64,000 bases of DNA, taken from an uncultured Mediterraneibacter sp. (lineage in GTDB: Bacteria; Bacillota; Clostridia; Lachnospirales; Lachnospiraceae). The notes under the pieces were generated by a model. It was not told the origin of the DNA. It saw nothing but the letters and a program-made list of their open reading frames with translations, and made no database searches. Both the position numbers and the translations under genes were made by a program. The DNA is taken from the NCBI GenBank assembly GCA_944381935.1, contig CALWMN010000007.1, positions 91,308-155,307 on the forward strand, read 5' to 3'. Below are positions 33,683 through 42,587 of this stretch, piece by piece; within the stretch, counting starts at the first letter, position 1; each line of letters opens with the position of its first letter.

Positions 33683-35425
33683 ATGAGCCAGAAGATTGAG
33701 AATCTTTTGAACCTGGCGCTGGAAGCCACGCAGGAAGAGAGGGACAGGTCAGAGGAGCTGGAGACGGGGTATGACCCGGTAGAGAGGGAGTGGGAACTGA
33801 TCCTTAAATTTTCGGGCAGTTCTGAGAGGATCCGGGGTATTTCGGTCTCTGTCACGGAGCTTATGAACGGATATGCCACTGCCATTGTGCGGGAGGACCG
33901 GATAGAAGAACTGGCAGGATTGGATGAGGTGGAGTTTATCGAAAAGCCGAAAAGCCTCTATTTCCAGGCGGAGGCCGGAAGGGGCGTATCCTGTATTGAT
34001 GCTGTGCAGAATCCACCCTTTTCCCTTGGAGGGAAAGGGGTCCTGGTGGGGATCGTGGACAGCGGGATAGACTATGAGAACCCGGATTTCAGAAACGAGG
34101 ACGGGTCGACCCGTATCCTTTCCTACTGGGACCAGACCGGCGAAGGGACGCCTCCCGCAGGGTATGCTCGGGGCAGAGAGTACACAAAAGAGGAGATAGA
34201 CGAGGCGCTCAAAGAGACGGACAGGGAGAGAAGAAGAGAGCGGGTTCCTGCCCGCGACAATACCGGGCACGGCACCGCAGTGGCAGGGATCGCTGCGGGA
34301 AACGGCAGAGGGAGCGAGGGAAGGCGATTTCGGGGCGCTGCCCCAGAGAGCAGCCTTGTCGTTGTCAAGATGGGCAATCCCAGGGAGGAAGGTTTTCCCA
34401 GGACTACGGAGCTGATCGAGGGCGTGGATTATATCATACGCAGGGCGATAGAACTGAAGATGCCGGCGGCAGTCAATATCAGCTTCGGGAATACTTACGG
34501 CTCCCATGACGGAACCTCTCTTGTGGAGCGCTTCCTCAACGCTGCCGCAGGAACATGGAAGAATGTCATCTGTGTGGGCACGGGCAACGAGGGGAACACA
34601 GCGGGGCATACGTCGGGCAGAGTGAGGGATGACCGGGAGGAAGAGGTGCAGCTTGCGGTGCAGGCAAGGGAGGTCAGCCTGAATGTGCAGATCTGGAAAT
34701 CCTATGTAGATGAGATGGATATTTTGGTGGTTAGCCCGTCGGGCGCCGCTGCCGGACCGTTCCAGGAAATACTGGGAGCGCAGAGATTTCTCCTGGGCGG
34801 GACGGAGCTGCTCATCTATTACGGAGAGCCGAAGCCGTACAGCGTAAAGCAGGAGATTTATATCGACTTTCTTCCCCTCCGCGATTATGTGGACAGCGGC
34901 GTGTGGAAAATTGTGCTGACCCCGCGGCGGATTGTGGACGGCTCCTACCAGATGTGGCTCCCGGGGCAAAACGCCCTGAATATCGGGACCGCCTTCCTTC
35001 TTCCGGTCAGCACGTCGACGTTGACCATCCCGTCTACAGCCTCCCTGGCTGTCACAGTTGCCGCGTATGACGCCCTGACCTTCTCCTATGCGGATTTTTC
35101 CGGCCGGGGACCGGCGGCAGTCTACGAAGGCAGCGGGGTCCCCAAGCCGGACCTTGCGGCACCGGGAGTCCGGGTGACAGCGCCGGCGGCAGGCGGCGGG
35201 TATGCGCAGTTTACCGGGACGTCTTTTGCAGCACCGTTCGTCACAGGAGGGGCGGCGCTTCTGATGGAATGGGGGATCGTGCGGGGAAATGATCCTTATC
35301 TGTACGGGGAGAAGGTGAAGGCGTACTTAAGGCGCGGGGCGAAAGAGCTTCCGGGGTATGAGGCATGGCCCAACCCTCTGCTCGGATACGGCGCCCTGTG
35401 TGTCAGGGACAGCCTGCCGGAATAG
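33683..35425 (+). CDS. S8 family peptidase (subtilase, Csp-like)
   Basis: A 580-residue serine protease. The catalytic triad is complete: Asp in LVGIVDSGIDYENPDF, His in DNTGHGTAVAGIAAGN, and Ser in FTGTSFAAPFVTGGAAL. There is no signal peptide. The long insert between catalytic His and Ser (about residues 310-460, a jelly-roll-like region) and the N-terminal prodomain (residues 1-95, ending near EFIEKPKSLYFQ) are arranged as in the Csp germination proteases of Clostridia. A role in spore germination is possible but not proven. Transcribed alone. Confidence 0.88.
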   Translation: MSQKIENLLNLALEATQEERDRSEELETGYDPVEREWELILKFSGSSERIRGISVSVTELMNGYATAIVREDRIEELAGLDEVEFIEKPKSLYFQAEAGRGVSCIDAVQNPPFSLGGKGVLVGIVDSGIDYENPDFRNEDGSTRILSYWDQTGEGTPPAGYARGREYTKEEIDEALKETDRERRRERVPARDNTGHGTAVAGIAAGNGRGSEGRRFRGAAPESSLVVVKMGNPREEGFPRTTELIEGVDYIIRRAIELKMPAAVNISFGNTYGSHDGTSLVERFLNAAAGTWKNVICVGTGNEGNTAGHTSGRVRDDREEEVQLAVQAREVSLNVQIWKSYVDEMDILVVSPSGAAAGPFQEILGAQRFLLGGTELLIYYGEPKPYSVKQEIYIDFLPLRDYVDSGVWKIVLTPRRIVDGSYQMWLPGQNALNIGTAFLLPVSTSTLTIPSTASLAVTVAAYDALTFSYADFSGRGPAAVYEGSGVPKPDLAAPGVRVTAPAAGGGYAQFTGTSFAAPFVTGGAALLMEWGIVRGNDPYLYGEKVKAYLRRGAKELPGYEAWPNPLLGYGALCVRDSLPE

Positions 35426-35517
35426 AAGGCCTGCCGGGATGGAAAATCAGGTGTTTTGATACGGCTCAGGATATGGTAAGATATACAGAGAACTTTTGAG
35501 AAGAATGGAGAGTTGCC

Positions 35518-37272
35518 ATGAAGTCACTTCTTATATATCTGAAAGACTACAGAAAGGAATCCGTGCTTGCGCCTCTGTTTAAGATGCTGGAAGCGTCATT
35601 TGAGCTGCTTGTCCCCCTGGTCATGGCAGCTGTGATAGATGTGGGGATCGCACAGGCAGACGGGATCTATATCGTAAAGATGTGCGGCGTGCTGATCGCG
35701 CTCGGGCTGATCGGACTTGTCTGCTCTATCACCGCACAGTATTTTGCGGCAAAGGCGGCGTCAGGATTTGCCGCGGGTCTGCGCCATGACCTGTTTGCCC
35801 ATATCCAGAGCTTTACATTTACGGAGATGGATACGGTCGGGACGTCAACCCTGATCACCCGTATGACCAGCGATGTGAACCAGGTGCAGTCAGGTGTGAA
35901 TCTTGTGCTGAGGCTTTTCCTGCGCTCGCCCTTTATCGTGTTCGGCGCAATGGTGATGGCGTTCTTTGTTGACGTAAGGGCAGCGCTGATCTTTGTCGTG
36001 ACGATCCCGCTTCTGTCGGTCATCGTGTTCGGGATTATGCTGGTTACTATGCCGCTGTACCGGCGGGTCCAGTCTTATCTTGACAGCGTCCTCCTTACGA
36101 CAAGGGAAAATCTTGTGGGAGCAAGGGTGATCCGGGCGTTCCACAAGGAGCAGGATGAAAGGGGGAGGTTTGAGAAGAATAACCAGCAGCTCACCGACGC
36201 GCAGAAATTTGTCGGGCGCATCTCCGGTCTTATGAATCCCCTCACCTATATCATCGTCAATGGGGCGGTCATCGTCCTGATCTATACGGGGGCAGTCCGG
36301 GTGAATATCGGGGAGCTGACACAGGGAGAGGTTGTGGCGCTCCTTAATTATATGTCCCAGATCCTGACAGAACTTGTAAAGCTTGCGAATCTGATCATCA
36401 CCGTGACAAAGGCGGTTGCATGCGGCAACCGGATAGAAGCCGTCCTGAAGGAACAGCCGGATATGGAGAGCGGGGAGGCTTTCTGGGAGAATGTCTCGGA
36501 CGGACTCCCAGGAGAGGATGTAAAGGCGGAGGCGCCTGCGGTGGAATTCGACCATGTGTCGTTGACCTACCGGGGTGCAGGCGGGGAGGCGTTAAGCGAT
36601 ATTTCTTTCTGCGTGGAGAGAGGGCAGACGGTCGGGATTATCGGAGGCACCGGTTCGGGCAAGTCGTCCCTTGTCAACCTGATCCCGCGGTTCTATGATG
36701 TGACAAAAGGGAGTGTGCGCGTGGGCGGCAGGGACGTCAGGGAATATAAGACGGAAGAGCTGAGAGGGCATATCGGCATGGTGCTGCAAAAAGCGGTCCT
36801 CTTCAAAGGGACAATCGCCGAGAATCTGAAGTGGGGCAGGGAAGACGCTACGGAAGAGGAGATGGAGGAGGCGCTTGAGCTCTCACAGGCAAAAGAATTT
36901 GTGGACCAGAAGGAAGGCAGGCTGGATTACCGGATTGAACAGGATGGACGGAATCTCTCAGGCGGGCAGAAGCAGCGCCTGACGATTGCGAGGGCGCTTG
37001 TGAGAAAGCCGGAGATCCTCATCCTGGACGACAGTGCGTCTGCGCTGGATTTCGCGACAGATGCGGCGCTGCGCAGTGCGATCCAGGGAATGAAAGAAAA
37101 CCCCACCGTGTTTCTCGTCTCCCAGAGGGCGGCATCCATCCTGCATGCGGACCTGATACTTGTGCTCGACGACGGCAGGGTCGCAGGGAAAGGGACACAT
37201 GAGGAACTCCTTAAAAGCTGTGAGGCATATCAGGAGATCTACTATTCACAGTTCCCAAAGGAGGCGGTGTAA
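35518..37272 (+). CDS. ABC exporter subunit A (type I, half-transporter)
   Basis: A 584-residue fused transmembrane/ATPase half-transporter. Six helices cover residues 1-320, and the ATPase follows from about residue 345: Walker A GGTGSGKSSLVN, Q-loop MVLQKAVLF, signature NLSGGQKQRLTIARAL, and Walker B EILILDDSASALDF. The residue after Walker B is Asp, not Glu, and the H-loop His is missing (FLVSQRA). This is the usual degenerate site of one partner in a heterodimeric exporter; the next gene is the other partner. Start ATG 35518 after GGAGAG. Substrate unknown. Confidence 0.92.
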   Translation: MKSLLIYLKDYRKESVLAPLFKMLEASFELLVPLVMAAVIDVGIAQADGIYIVKMCGVLIALGLIGLVCSITAQYFAAKAASGFAAGLRHDLFAHIQSFTFTEMDTVGTSTLITRMTSDVNQVQSGVNLVLRLFLRSPFIVFGAMVMAFFVDVRAALIFVVTIPLLSVIVFGIMLVTMPLYRRVQSYLDSVLLTTRENLVGARVIRAFHKEQDERGRFEKNNQQLTDAQKFVGRISGLMNPLTYIIVNGAVIVLIYTGAVRVNIGELTQGEVVALLNYMSQILTELVKLANLIITVTKAVACGNRIEAVLKEQPDMESGEAFWENVSDGLPGEDVKAEAPAVEFDHVSLTYRGAGGEALSDISFCVERGQTVGIIGGTGSGKSSLVNLIPRFYDVTKGSVRVGGRDVREYKTEELRGHIGMVLQKAVLFKGTIAENLKWGREDATEEEMEEALELSQAKEFVDQKEGRLDYRIEQDGRNLSGGQKQRLTIARALVRKPEILILDDSASALDFATDAALRSAIQGMKENPTVFLVSQRAASILHADLILVLDDGRVAGKGTHEELLKSCEAYQEIYYSQFPKEAV

Positions 37273-37273
37273 G

Positions 37274-39043
37274 ATGGCAGGGAAAAACGCAGAAAAGAAG
37301 ACAAGGCAGATGGAAACAATAAAAAAGGTTTTGCACTATCTGGGAAAATACCGCATCTTTCTCGTGTTTTCCGTGCTGCTTGCCACGATATCCGTGGCGC
37401 TCACGCTCTATATTCCGAAACTTACCGGGTATGCGGTAGACTACATCGTCGGCAAAGGAGCGGTGGATTTCCCCGGGGTGTTAAGAGTAATGTTCCAGAT
37501 CGGGGTTTGTACGCTGGTCACGGCACTGGCGCAGTGGCTGATGAATGTGTGCAACAATAAAATGACCTACCAGGTGGTGCGGGATATCCGAAATGAAGCG
37601 TTCCGCAAAATAGAAATCCTGCCGCTCAAATATATCGACAGGCATCCTTACGGCGAGGTCGTAAGCCGGGTGATCGCGGATGTGGACCAGTTCGCGGACG
37701 GACTCCTGATGGGGTTCACCCAGTTTTTTACCGGTGTGGCAACGATTGTCGGGACATTCGGGTTCATGCTGTCGGTAAACGTGGGGATCACTTTTGTCGT
37801 GGTGTTAATCACGCCGGTTTCTTTCCTCGTGGCGAACTTTATTGCAAAGAGGACCTTTGCCATGTTCAAGCTGCAGTCCGAGATAAGGGGGGAGCAGACG
37901 GGACTGGTCGAGGAGATGATCGGGAACCAGAAGGTTGTCCAGACATTCGGGCAGGGAGAAAAAGTGACGGAGCGCTTTGACGAGATCAATGAACGGCTCC
38001 AAAGCAGCTCTCTTCGGGCAACCTTTTTCTCATCCATCACAAATCCAGCGACCCGTTTTGTGAACAGCCTCGTGTATACAGGAGTGGGCATCGCCGGAGC
38101 TTTCGGCGTCCTTAAGGGAGCGCTTACGGTCGGGCAGTTGTCCAGTTTCTTAAGCTATGCAAATCAGTATACAAAGCCGTTTAATGAGATATCGGGCGTC
38201 GTCACAGAGCTCCAGAATGCGATTGCATGTGCCCGCAGGATCTTTGAACTGATCGAGGAAGAGCCGCAGCCGCCGGAGCCGGATGATGCGGTGGACCTTG
38301 AGGAGATCAGGGGGAATGTAAAGGCAGAGAATGTAAGCTTCTCTTATGTGGCGGACCGGCCGTTGATCGAGGGATTCTGCCTCGACGTCAACCCGGGGCA
38401 GAGGATCGCGGTCGTCGGTCCCACAGGCTGCGGGAAGACCACGCTGATCAATCTCCTGATGCGCTTCTATGATGTGGATGAGGGCAGAATCAGTGTGGAC
38501 GGCGTCGATATCAGGAAAATGACAAGAAAGAGCCTGCGGGCGGGATACGGAATGGTGCTCCAGGATACCTGGCTTAAGACGGGGACAATCCGGGATAATA
38601 TCACGATGGGAAAACCGGACGCTACGGAAGAAGAAATAATCGAGGCGGCGAAAGCCTCCCATATCCACAGCTTTATCATGAGGCTGCCCCAGGGATATGA
38701 TACCTGGATCACGGAGGACGGCGGAAATATTTCCCAGGGTCAGAAGCAGCTCCTGTGTATTGCAAGGGTCATGCTGTGTACGCCGCCCATGCTGATCCTG
38801 GATGAGGCGACGTCCTCCATCGATACGAGGACGGAGGTCAGGATACAAAATGCATTTGCAAAGCTGATGGAAGGCAGGACGACCTTTATCGTCGCGCACC
38901 GCCTGTCAACCATACGTGAGGCGGACAGGATCCTTGTGATGAAGGACGGGAAGATTATCGAGCAGGGAACACATGAGAGCCTGCTTGCGCAGAACGGGTT
39001 CTACACACATCTGTACCAGAGCCAGTGGAGCCAGAACGGATGA
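37274..39043 (+). CDS. ABC exporter subunit B (type I, half-transporter)
   Basis: A 589-residue partner of the preceding protein. Six membrane helices are followed by an ATPase with Walker A GPTGCGKTTLIN, Q-loop MVLQDTWLK, signature-position NISQGQKQLLCIARVM, Walker B MLILDEATSSIDT with the catalytic Glu, and H-loop IVAHRLST. The consensus Walker B and H-loop here complement the degenerate site of subunit A. The signature NISQGQ deviates from LSGGQ, also typical. ATG 37274 lies one base after the upstream stop, with AAAGGAGG at 37258-37265. Confidence 0.92.
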   Translation: MAGKNAEKKTRQMETIKKVLHYLGKYRIFLVFSVLLATISVALTLYIPKLTGYAVDYIVGKGAVDFPGVLRVMFQIGVCTLVTALAQWLMNVCNNKMTYQVVRDIRNEAFRKIEILPLKYIDRHPYGEVVSRVIADVDQFADGLLMGFTQFFTGVATIVGTFGFMLSVNVGITFVVVLITPVSFLVANFIAKRTFAMFKLQSEIRGEQTGLVEEMIGNQKVVQTFGQGEKVTERFDEINERLQSSSLRATFFSSITNPATRFVNSLVYTGVGIAGAFGVLKGALTVGQLSSFLSYANQYTKPFNEISGVVTELQNAIACARRIFELIEEEPQPPEPDDAVDLEEIRGNVKAENVSFSYVADRPLIEGFCLDVNPGQRIAVVGPTGCGKTTLINLLMRFYDVDEGRISVDGVDIRKMTRKSLRAGYGMVLQDTWLKTGTIRDNITMGKPDATEEEIIEAAKASHIHSFIMRLPQGYDTWITEDGGNISQGQKQLLCIARVMLCTPPMLILDEATSSIDTRTEVRIQNAFAKLMEGRTTFIVAHRLSTIREADRILVMKDGKIIEQGTHESLLAQNGFYTHLYQSQWSQNG

Positions 39044-39055
39044 AAGGAGAATACA

Positions 39056-39553
39056 ATGGCAAAATTAAGTACCTTGTGCTATATTGAGAAGGAAGGAATG
39101 TATCTTATGCTTCACAGGACAGTGAAGGAAAATGATGTCAACAGGGATAAATGGATCGGAGTCGGCGGCCATTTTGAACACGGCGAGAGCCCTGAAGAAT
39201 GTCTGCTGCGTGAGGTGAAGGAGGAGACCGGATATACGCTGACCTCCTGGAGATACAGAGGGATCGTGACATTCGTGTACGGGCCGGATATTGTGGAATA
39301 TATGTCCCTCTATACAGCGGATGGATTTGCAGGGGAGGAGACCCCGTGCGATGAAGGGGAGCTTGAGTGGGTGGACAAGTCGTTGATTGATACGCTCAGC
39401 ATCTGGGAGGGGGATAAGATCTTCTTCCGCCTCCTGGACGAGGACAGGGACTTTTTCTCCCTGAAGCTTGTCTATGACCAGAAAGATGTCCTGCAGTATG
39501 CGGCCTTGGACGGAGTGGAGCTAAAGCGGTGCCAGGGAATATGGCAGATATAG
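39056..39553 (+). CDS. Nudix hydrolase (8-oxo-dGTP diphosphatase type)
   Basis: A 165-residue pyrophosphohydrolase. The Nudix box is complete (GGHFEHGESPEECLLREVKE then ETGY). The opening LCYIEKEGMYLMLHR and the TFVYGPDIVEYMSLYTADGF strand fit the MutT-like 8-oxo-dGTP/NTP group. AAAGGAG is seven bases before the ATG. It starts 12 bp after the ABC exporter and probably belongs to the same transcript. Substrate not certain. Confidence 0.88.
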   Translation: MAKLSTLCYIEKEGMYLMLHRTVKENDVNRDKWIGVGGHFEHGESPEECLLREVKEETGYTLTSWRYRGIVTFVYGPDIVEYMSLYTADGFAGEETPCDEGELEWVDKSLIDTLSIWEGDKIFFRLLDEDRDFFSLKLVYDQKDVLQYAALDGVELKRCQGIWQI

Positions 39554-39576
39554 AATGCAGAAAGGAAATGACTGAA

Positions 39577-40095
39577 ATGAAATACACAATTGTCTATGAA
39601 AGCAGTACGGGCAATACGGGAAAGCTAGCAGAAACAATTCGGACTTATCTGGGCGGGGAGCAGTGTCTGTATTTTGGTGCTCCCGTAAAGGATATTCCGC
39701 AGGCAGATGTGATTTTTGCCGGCTTCTGGACGGATAAAGGGGACTGCCCGGAATCTCTCGGGAAATATCTGGGGGAACTTAAGGGGCAGAAGGTATTCTT
39801 ATTCGGGACGGCTGGTTTCGGAGGGGATCCGGAATACTTCGGCAGGATTCTGGGGAAGGTCAGAATGCATCTGGGAAATGGAAACGAGGTGGCAGGGACA
39901 TTCATGTGCCAGGGAAGGATGCCGGACAGTGTGAAAAAACGCTATGAGTCCATGCAGGAACAGAACCCCGGGGATGAAAAGATCAAGGCGATGATCCGAA
40001 ATTTTGACCTCGCGCTGTCCCACCCTGACGAGGCGGATCTTGCAGGGCTTGTAAAGGCGGTATCAGAGCTGACAGATATGAAAAAGGAGAGATAG
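39577..40095 (+). CDS. Flavodoxin family protein
   Basis: A 172-residue FMN-binding electron carrier. The P-loop-like FMN phosphate site is YESSTGNTGKLAETI, and the second flavin-binding loop is in FLFGTAGFGGDPEYFGRILG. The C-terminus is a charged helical extension. Size and opening resemble the flavodoxins found beside reductases in gut Clostridia, but no reductase is adjacent. ATG 39577 is preferred (AAAGGAAA eight bases upstream); the frame is open to 39529, overlapping the Nudix gene. Only one base separates it from the next gene. Confidence 0.82.
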   Translation: MKYTIVYESSTGNTGKLAETIRTYLGGEQCLYFGAPVKDIPQADVIFAGFWTDKGDCPESLGKYLGELKGQKVFLFGTAGFGGDPEYFGRILGKVRMHLGNGNEVAGTFMCQGRMPDSVKKRYESMQEQNPGDEKIKAMIRNFDLALSHPDEADLAGLVKAVSELTDMKKER

Positions 40096-40096
40096 T

Positions 40097-40675
40097 ATGG
40101 TTGAGACAGGCGTTGTACACGGAAGGTTTCAGATCCTTCATCTGAAACATATGGAATATATGCTGGCGGCAAAAATGCGGTGCAGGATGATGTATGTCGG
40201 GATTACACATCCCGATATCTCAGCGTATCCGGCTTCGTCTCCGATTGATACCCACGGAACTACAAAGCGGGACAATCCGCTGACTTATCTGGAGCGTTAT
40301 GAGATGATCCGGGACGCACTGCTTGACTTTGGGGTGAAGCGGGATGAATTTGAGATCGTACCGTTTCCGGTCAGCCATCCTGAGATGATCCGGGAGTATG
40401 TGCCGGAGGGAGCGGTGCACTACATGTCCCTGTACAGCGAATGGGATGAGGAGAGGAACAGGATCCTGCAGGCGCAGGGATTCAAGGTGGAGATCCTGTG
40501 GAAGAAGGACAGGGAGCAAAAGGAGATCACGGGAACTCTGCTGCGCGACCGGATTGCCAGGGATGAGGACTGGCAGCAGTATATGCCGAAAACAGCGTGC
40601 GAATATGTGACTGCGCATGGACTGGATCAGAGAATACGCCAGCTCTTCTATACCTATGCGCCTCCGGGAAAATAA
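40097..40675 (+). CDS. Nucleotidylyltransferase (NadM/NMN adenylyltransferase-like)
   Basis: A 192-residue protein of the HIGH superfamily. It opens with GVVHGRFQILHLKHMEYMLA (GRFQxxHxxH, the nucleotide-binding motif of archaeal-type NMN adenylyltransferases) and has TGTLLRDRI near residue 150, fitting the (S/T)xTxxR motif. The middle segment THPDISAYPASSPIDTHGTT is as in cytidylyl/adenylyl enzymes. It would make NAD-type or other nucleotide adducts. AAAGGAGAG precedes ATG 40097; it closes the transcript that begins with the ABC exporter. Confidence 0.75.
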   Translation: MVETGVVHGRFQILHLKHMEYMLAAKMRCRMMYVGITHPDISAYPASSPIDTHGTTKRDNPLTYLERYEMIRDALLDFGVKRDEFEIVPFPVSHPEMIREYVPEGAVHYMSLYSEWDEERNRILQAQGFKVEILWKKDREQKEITGTLLRDRIARDEDWQQYMPKTACEYVTAHGLDQRIRQLFYTYAPPGK

Positions 40676-40681
40676 AATGAC

Positions 40682-40738
40682 CCCTTTCTCTTCCACGGGA
40701 TCGGATGAAGGACAGTGGAAGAGGAAGGGATCTTTTTT
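40682..40738 (+). terminator. Intrinsic terminator between convergent genes
   Basis: The 15-nt arm at 40682-40696 pairs with 40715-40729 (one mismatch) and is followed by ATCTTTTTT. It ends the exporter/Nudix/flavodoxin/nucleotidyltransferase transcript. Confidence 0.85.
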
Positions 40739-40751
40739 GTATCATTTTTGA

Positions 40752-41411
40752 TTATGGAAGAAGAAATGCGTACATGACGACGAAGTGGCATGCGCTGCCT
40801 CCCATGACAAAGAGATGGAAGATCTCATGGCTGCCAAAGTTCTTATGTCTGTTATTGAAAACAGGCACCTTCAGGGCATATATCACGCCTCCGACTGTGT
40901 AGATGATGCCGCCGGCAAGAAGCCAGCCGAACGCTGCGGGCGACATGTTGTTCAGGATTTGGGTGAATGCGAGGACACAGGTCCATCCCATCCCGATGTA
41001 GAGGACGGAGGATACCCATTTTGGGCAGTATACCCAGAAGGCTTTGATGAGAATCCCTACAATGGCGATTGCCCAGACGATCGACAGCAGAATAATGCCG
41101 GTTCGCCCCTTCAGCACGAGCAGGCATACCGGAGTGTAGCTGCCTGCGATCAGCACGGATATCATCATATGGTCAATCTTTTTCAGTATAGTATTGACTT
41201 TCTTTGAAATGTCAAATGTATGATAAGTTGTGCTTGCCGCATATAATAAGATCAGGCTTGCGGCATAAATGGCAAGCGAGATGACATAGATTCTTTCAGG
41301 TTCATGTGCGGCTTTGATGAGAAGAGGAACCGCGGCAAAGATAGCCATTAACATTCCGATAAAGTGAGTGATCGCGCTTCCAGGTTCTTTGATATGATGT
41401 TTTTTCTCCAT
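40752..41411 (-). CDS. Hemolysin III family (PAQR/YqfA-like) membrane protein
   Basis: A 219-residue seven-helix protein. The family signatures are present: NTITHFIG-like GSAITHFIGMLMAIFAAVPL, the Ser/His motif STTYHTFD after helix 2, LKKIDHMMISVLIAGSYTPV, and the final SHEIFHLFVMGGSACHFVVM. These His and Asp residues form the metal site of the family. Bacterial members are called hemolysin III but their natural role is unclear (lipid metabolism or membrane homeostasis). Monocistronic. Confidence 0.92.
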   Translation of the reverse strand: MEKKHHIKEPGSAITHFIGMLMAIFAAVPLLIKAAHEPERIYVISLAIYAASLILLYAASTTYHTFDISKKVNTILKKIDHMMISVLIAGSYTPVCLLVLKGRTGIILLSIVWAIAIVGILIKAFWVYCPKWVSSVLYIGMGWTCVLAFTQILNNMSPAAFGWLLAGGIIYTVGGVIYALKVPVFNNRHKNFGSHEIFHLFVMGGSACHFVVMYAFLLP

Positions 41412-41545
41412 AAATATGCACCTCCCGAAAAGAAAATGAAAGTAGTTTTCAATACCACATTAAGTATATGCATATATTACAACATATATTCAAAGAAATC
41501 AAGCTGAAATTTATACAAAAAAACCGGAGAATCCTCCGGTTTTCT

Positions 41546-42475
41546 TTACACAATAATAGTACCTGTTTTGCCTTTCAGGGCGTCTCTTACTTTATCAAAA
41601 GAAGTAATATAGGCAGAGCGTCCTTCGCGCTCTTCGATAAACTCGACAGCCGCGCGGAATTTCGGGAGCATGTTGTAGATGCCGAAGTGCCCTTCCTCCA
41701 TGTATTCCCTTGCCTGTGCCGCTGTGATCTCGCCAAGAGGCTGTTCATCAGGCTGGCCGAAATTGATGAGGACTTTCTCCACGCTGGTAAGGATGATAAG
41801 CATATCAGCGTTGACGCCTTCTGCCAGTTTCCCCGCAGCCAGATCCTTTTCGATTACGGCGCTGGCGCCTTTTAAGTGATTGTCCTGTTCCATGACGGGA
41901 ATACCTCCTCCTCCCGCAGCCACAACGACCTGGTCGGCATTGAGAAGTGCATTGACGGCGTCGAGTTCTACAATCTTTACTGGATTTGGCGCGGATACGA
42001 CGCGGCGGAATCCCTTGCCGGGTTCCTCTATGACATAGTTTCCTTTTTTGCGCTCATCATTTGCCTCCTGGGCGTTCATATACCGCCCCAGTACCTTGGT
42101 CGGAGTGTAGAAAGCCTCGTCATAAGGGTCTACGATGACCTGCGTAAGTACAGTGCTGACCGTGCGGTAGATCCCGCGGTTCAGTAGTTCCTCCCGTATC
42201 CCGTTTTGCAGGTCATATCCAATATAGCCCTGGCTCATTGCGGAGCATACGGACATCGGGCATGCCGTATATTCAGGATGCGCCTTGGCAAATTCATTCA
42301 TTGCCGTATGGATCATACCCACCTGGGGAGCATTGCTGTGCGTGATTGCAACCGTATACCCCTCTTCGATAAGGTCGGCGATACATTTGGCAGTGTGCTT
42401 CACAGCAACTTTCTGTTCGGGAAGGGTAGTTCCCAGAGCCCGGTGTCCCAGGGCGACAACAACTCTTTTTTTCAT
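41546..42475 (-). CDS. arcC: Carbamate kinase
   Basis: A 309-residue amino-acid-kinase-fold enzyme that makes ATP and carbamate from carbamoyl phosphate. Visible are VAITHSNAPQVGMI, PMSVCSAMSQGYIGYDLQ, VVAAGGGGIPVMEQDNHLKG, VIEKDLAAGKLAEGVNADML (with the catalytic Lys) and the closing GHFGIYNMLPKFRAAVEFIE. The usual N-terminal phosphate loop ALGGNAL reads ALGHRAL, a deviation I associate with a Clostridia subfamily. The start at 42475 gives MKKRVVVALG; the frame continues upstream to 42556 without a ribosome site. No arcA/arcB in the window. Confidence 0.9.
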   Translation of the reverse strand: MKKRVVVALGHRALGTTLPEQKVAVKHTAKCIADLIEEGYTVAITHSNAPQVGMIHTAMNEFAKAHPEYTACPMSVCSAMSQGYIGYDLQNGIREELLNRGIYRTVSTVLTQVIVDPYDEAFYTPTKVLGRYMNAQEANDERKKGNYVIEEPGKGFRRVVSAPNPVKIVELDAVNALLNADQVVVAAGGGGIPVMEQDNHLKGASAVIEKDLAAGKLAEGVNADMLIILTSVEKVLINFGQPDEQPLGEITAAQAREYMEEGHFGIYNMLPKFRAAVEFIEEREGRSAYITSFDKVRDALKGKTGTIIV

Positions 42476-42587
42476 CTTGATCAGTTTCCTTTCATCTGTT
42501 TTCTGTTCTGCTGCATCCGACGCCAGGACACATGGCAAACTGGCGCGGCAGGCCATTCATAAAGCATATCAAAAGTTTACTATTATT

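Noticed and set aside
33749-34969. 406-codon minus-strand ORF opposite the subtilase
   Set aside because: The plus strand holds a full catalytic triad in the right order; the opposite frame has no recognisable protein.
39577-40095. BilS (bilirubin reductase flavodoxin)
   Set aside because: Size fits, but no BilR-like reductase is adjacent, so the specific name is not supported.
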